NCBI RefSeq assembly: GCF_002980525.1
Contig: NZ_PVBQ01000008.1
Span: forward strand, 170,996-234,995
DNA: 64,000 nucleotides
Origin: Sphingobacterium haloxyli
Lineage (GTDB): Bacteria > Bacteroidota > Bacteroidia > Sphingobacteriales > Sphingobacteriaceae
Direction: 5' to 3'
Below are positions 62,219-64,000 of this stretch, one piece after another (positions within the stretch are counted from its first letter, which is position 1; each line of letters begins with the position of its first letter). The translations under genes and the position numbers were made by a program. The notes beneath the pieces were generated by a model, which saw nothing but the letters and a program-made list of their open reading frames with translations, did not search any database and was not told the origin of the DNA.

Positions 62219-62705
62219 CTACAGGTATCCGTGTCCTTTCCCGTTTTGATAATAGTAAACCTCAGGAAACGATGCATCCAATGAATATGTTTTTTTACCC
62301 GAAGTGACCTCCTTAAAATTACCATCGCTATCGAGAGCAACAGACATGTTTACAGAGAAAGTCGGTCGATTATTTTCGCCAAAAAGTATTCTCAAGCCAC
62401 CTTTCTCCTTATGAGCTCCGAGTAAAAGACGAGTACCTGACTGATCAGTAATGACTTCCATCGCCTCTAAAATACCCAGCTCCAACTTTAGGGGCAGCTA
62501 TAAATGAACGAATATGAATAGGCCATGGTCGCATTCCATCCGGATCAATAAATTTTATCGGATTGTTGAATGCATAGTTATACGGGCTGTGCCTTCTCAT
62601 CTGCTCCACCAGCGGATCCACCACGTTCCACCGACCTATCTCCGCATCATAGAACCTCGCCCCGTAATCGTATTGCCTTCCACAACTTTTCTGAACGAAC
62701 TTCCA
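62219..62705 (-). pseudogene. displaced Rhs C-terminal tip, frame-disrupted
   Basis: On the minus strand, frame A (62445-62705) reads the Rhs core signature [20 protein letters not shown], then [16 protein letters not shown], and ends FRGDGSHY with a stop at 62445. A second frame continues from about 62485 to 62219 with a globular, coding-like 88-residue sequence ([18 protein letters not shown]...). No ATG precedes frame A; a stop is reached 8 codons before the core signature. It is a toxin-tip cassette separated from its N-terminal Rhs protein, and the frame change implies a frameshift or internal deletion. Confidence 0.75.
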
Positions 62706-62711
62706 TTAGTT

Positions 62712-62981
62712 CTATCTTCCCTTACTAAGAAACAGCATAGCAATACAGAGAATAATCAAAATAATAAAAACAATATAAAATAGTTTCAATATTCTATTAA
62801 TAAGCTTCACATTTTTCCCTTCATGAACTGGAAAAAATGTCCGACTCAATGAAATATTAATAATAGCGGATAAAAAAGACGCATTGCCCCGATCTTTTGA
62901 TATTAGATAACTTCTTATCAACATAGTACATAGTAGTGTCAATATCGCTAATTTAATAGCTGACATAATAATTCCTTCCAT
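62712..62981 (-). CDS. small two-TM protein, putative immunity to the Rhs toxin
   Basis: An 89-residue protein with two hydrophobic helices (residues ~5-22 and ~66-86). Its ATG directly follows the stop of the Rhs gene (TAA|ATG), the usual place of the cognate immunity gene. No family is recognised. A membrane immunity protein would fit a toxin acting at a membrane; this is inference. Confidence 0.6.
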   Translation of the reverse strand: MEGIIMSAIKLAILTLLCTMLIRSYLISKDRGNASFLSAIINISLSRTFFPVHEGKNVKLINRILKLFYIVFIILIILCIAMLFLSKGR

Positions 62982-64000
62982 TTATTTTGCTTTAAATATC
63001 TCTGACATTGTTCCCATTAATTGGCGTTGGTTCTTTTGGTACTCTATCGCTTCAATAGGAACAAATAGGTGTTTAGTGAGCATCTCGTCAATTGTCATAC
63101 CCGGTTTACTTGGAGAGGTATCAGTAATTTTAACACCAAATTCGATTCCTACTCCGACTGCTATTTTTGCTGATAGATTCATTGATTTTGATAATCCTGA
63201 CTTCACTCTTTCACCTTTTGTAAAGGTATTTTGCGAAAGTGGGGTATTGAAATAAACCTCTTCTTTTTTTGTTTTAGTGGGTGTAACAGTTGTTACATTT
63301 CCAATCGTCTCTATTTTCTTTTGCACTTCAACATTTGATGAAGTCCCTACACCAAACCCTAAAAAATTCCCTTCTACAAAAGTCTTAGATCTCTCCGTTG
63401 AATTAGAAACATCGCTACCGAACAGGTAAAAATTGTTATCTCTGACTCCAATAACATCGTATTCTCCTACTCCTATCTGTGCTCCCATTTTTCCAATAGG
63501 TGTTCCAATATCCAATGCAGTGCTTCCCCAGGTTATTCCTCCTGTGAAAGATATTGTTAATGAATCGCCGTTAACATCTATATGCTTTATAGGGTCAAGA
63601 CCGCCATATTGGTATGGGGTCATACTATAATACTTCTCTGCAAACCTGTCTATGACGTTGAAACGACCGATCTCGGCATCGTAGAACCTTGCTCCGTAAT
63701 CGTACTGTCCCCCCAACTCATCCTGCTGTTCCTTGCCGTTATAAAGGTACTTATTGACACCCGAAGTTACAAGAGCTTTGGCCTTGCCGAAAGGATAATA
63801 GTCGTGCTTCTGGATTACGTCCCCCGTCGTTTGCTGCAGGGTAGCCCGTACGTTGCCCAGATGGTCTGTCAGGTTATAGTGGTAGGTATAGGTATTGGTA
63901 TTCGCGTTACGCTGCAGGTAACCTTCTTCCGTATGGATCATCTCAATCGCACTCGCTGCACTGCCTACCTTTTTGTATTCGATGCCGCTAACATAATCCC
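62982..64000 (-). CDS. Rhs/YD-repeat protein with C-terminal toxin-like domain, 5' end outside window
   Basis: The minus-strand frame is open from the window edge (residues DYVSGIEYKKVGSAASAIE precede the first in-window Met at 63941), so about 340 C-terminal residues are visible. It shows YD-repeat text (YTYHYNLTDHLGNVRATL, YYPFGKA), the Rhs core end [20 protein letters not shown] and the junction DPIKHIDVNGD. After this, ~205 residues form a domain I do not recognise, glycine-rich (GGITWGSTALDIGTPIG, GFGVGTSS, KIAVGVGIEFGVKI). Typical polymorphic toxin architecture; the putative immunity gene abuts it. Confidence 0.88.
   Translation of the reverse strand, partial: DYVSGIEYKKVGSAASAIEMIHTEEGYLQRNANTNTYTYHYNLTDHLGNVRATLQQTTGDVIQKHDYYPFGKAKALVTSGVNKYLYNGKEQQDELGGQYDYGARFYDAEIGRFNVIDRFAEKYYSMTPYQYGGLDPIKHIDVNGDSLTISFTGGITWGSTALDIGTPIGKMGAQIGVGEYDVIGVRDNNFYLFGSDVSNSTERSKTFVEGNFLGFGVGTSSNVEVQKKIETIGNVTTVTPTKTKKEEVYFNTPLSQNTFTKGERVKSGLSKSMNLSAKIAVGVGIEFGVKITDTSPSKPGMTIDEMLTKHLFVPIEAIEYQKNQRQLMGTMSEIFKAK

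Noticed and set aside
1..64000. CRISPR arrays or tandem repeat clusters
   Set aside because: No regularly spaced repeat of 20-40 bp was seen anywhere and no cas gene is present.

Overview
The window is chromosomal DNA of a Bacteroidota bacterium, most likely Sphingobacteriaceae (Sphingobacterium, Olivibacter or Parapedobacter type). The gene families point there: a long topoisomerase IV A subunit without a GyrA box, TonB receptor, FKBP with an FKBP_N domain, GH144-type glucanase, SpmA-SpmB fusion and a PgpH-like 7TM-HD protein. So do the promoters: several RNA genes and CDSs are preceded by the Bacteroidota signal TTTG - about 19 nt - TAnnTTTG. Most of the window is ordinary core genome. Accessory material is confined to the sequences behind two tRNA-Ser genes and to the right end (about 61.8-64 kb).

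Layout. 0-9.7 kb: end of parC, YceI, aldo/keto reductase, an FKBP-glycosyltransferase pair, zinc-dependent phospholipase C-like protein, and a MocR-type regulator divergent from a TonB receptor. 9.8-12.3 kb: three small genes including DUF4407 and DUF4342, then an FMN reductase. 12.3-15.1 kb: a sulfur module on the minus strand (MBL-rhodanese persulfide dioxygenase-like protein, two YeeE/YedE half transporters, thioredoxin). 15.3-19.0 kb: a tight three-gene operon (N-formylglutamate amidohydrolase-like, DUF1704 metallopeptidase-like, ATP-grasp glutathione synthetase-like), which is the best candidate here for an undescribed pathway. 19-21.3 kb: a HAD-GT20 fusion that looks like a glucosylglycerol-phosphate synthase/phosphatase rather than a trehalose enzyme. 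22-24.8 kb: OmpA-like lipoprotein and GH144-type glucanase. 25 kb: tRNA-Gly and tRNA-Leu.

25.2-36.1 kb is rich in ion and osmotic functions: heavy-metal P-type ATPase, MscS channel, DUF389 protein, UppP, a KtrA/KtrB-like potassium system, a DAACS symporter with two small membrane proteins, and NhaA. A second MscS channel lies at 47 kb and a PgpH-like protein (a possible c-di-AMP phosphodiesterase) at 40 kb. 36.2-42.8 kb holds tRNA-Ser(TGA), tRNA-Arg, aconitase, Rpe, PgpH and tRNA-Ser(GCT). Both tRNA-Ser genes are followed by a ghost copy of a tRNA-Ser 3' end plus its terminator, and the second also by a 122-bp nested inverted repeat. A stand-alone CapV-like patatin comes next. 44-61.7 kb is housekeeping: SpmA-SpmB, MgsA, CoaA, AccA, deacetylase, YchF, DUF72, MFS, TPR, NlpC/P60, USP, RsmB-like, ligand-binding lipoprotein, GuaA and CstA.

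The right end carries an IS66 TnpB remnant and the tip of an Rhs locus: an Rhs protein running off the window with a C-terminal domain I do not recognise, a two-TM protein abutting it (putative immunity), and a displaced, frame-disrupted second Rhs tip. No CRISPR array, rRNA operon or intact transposase was seen.
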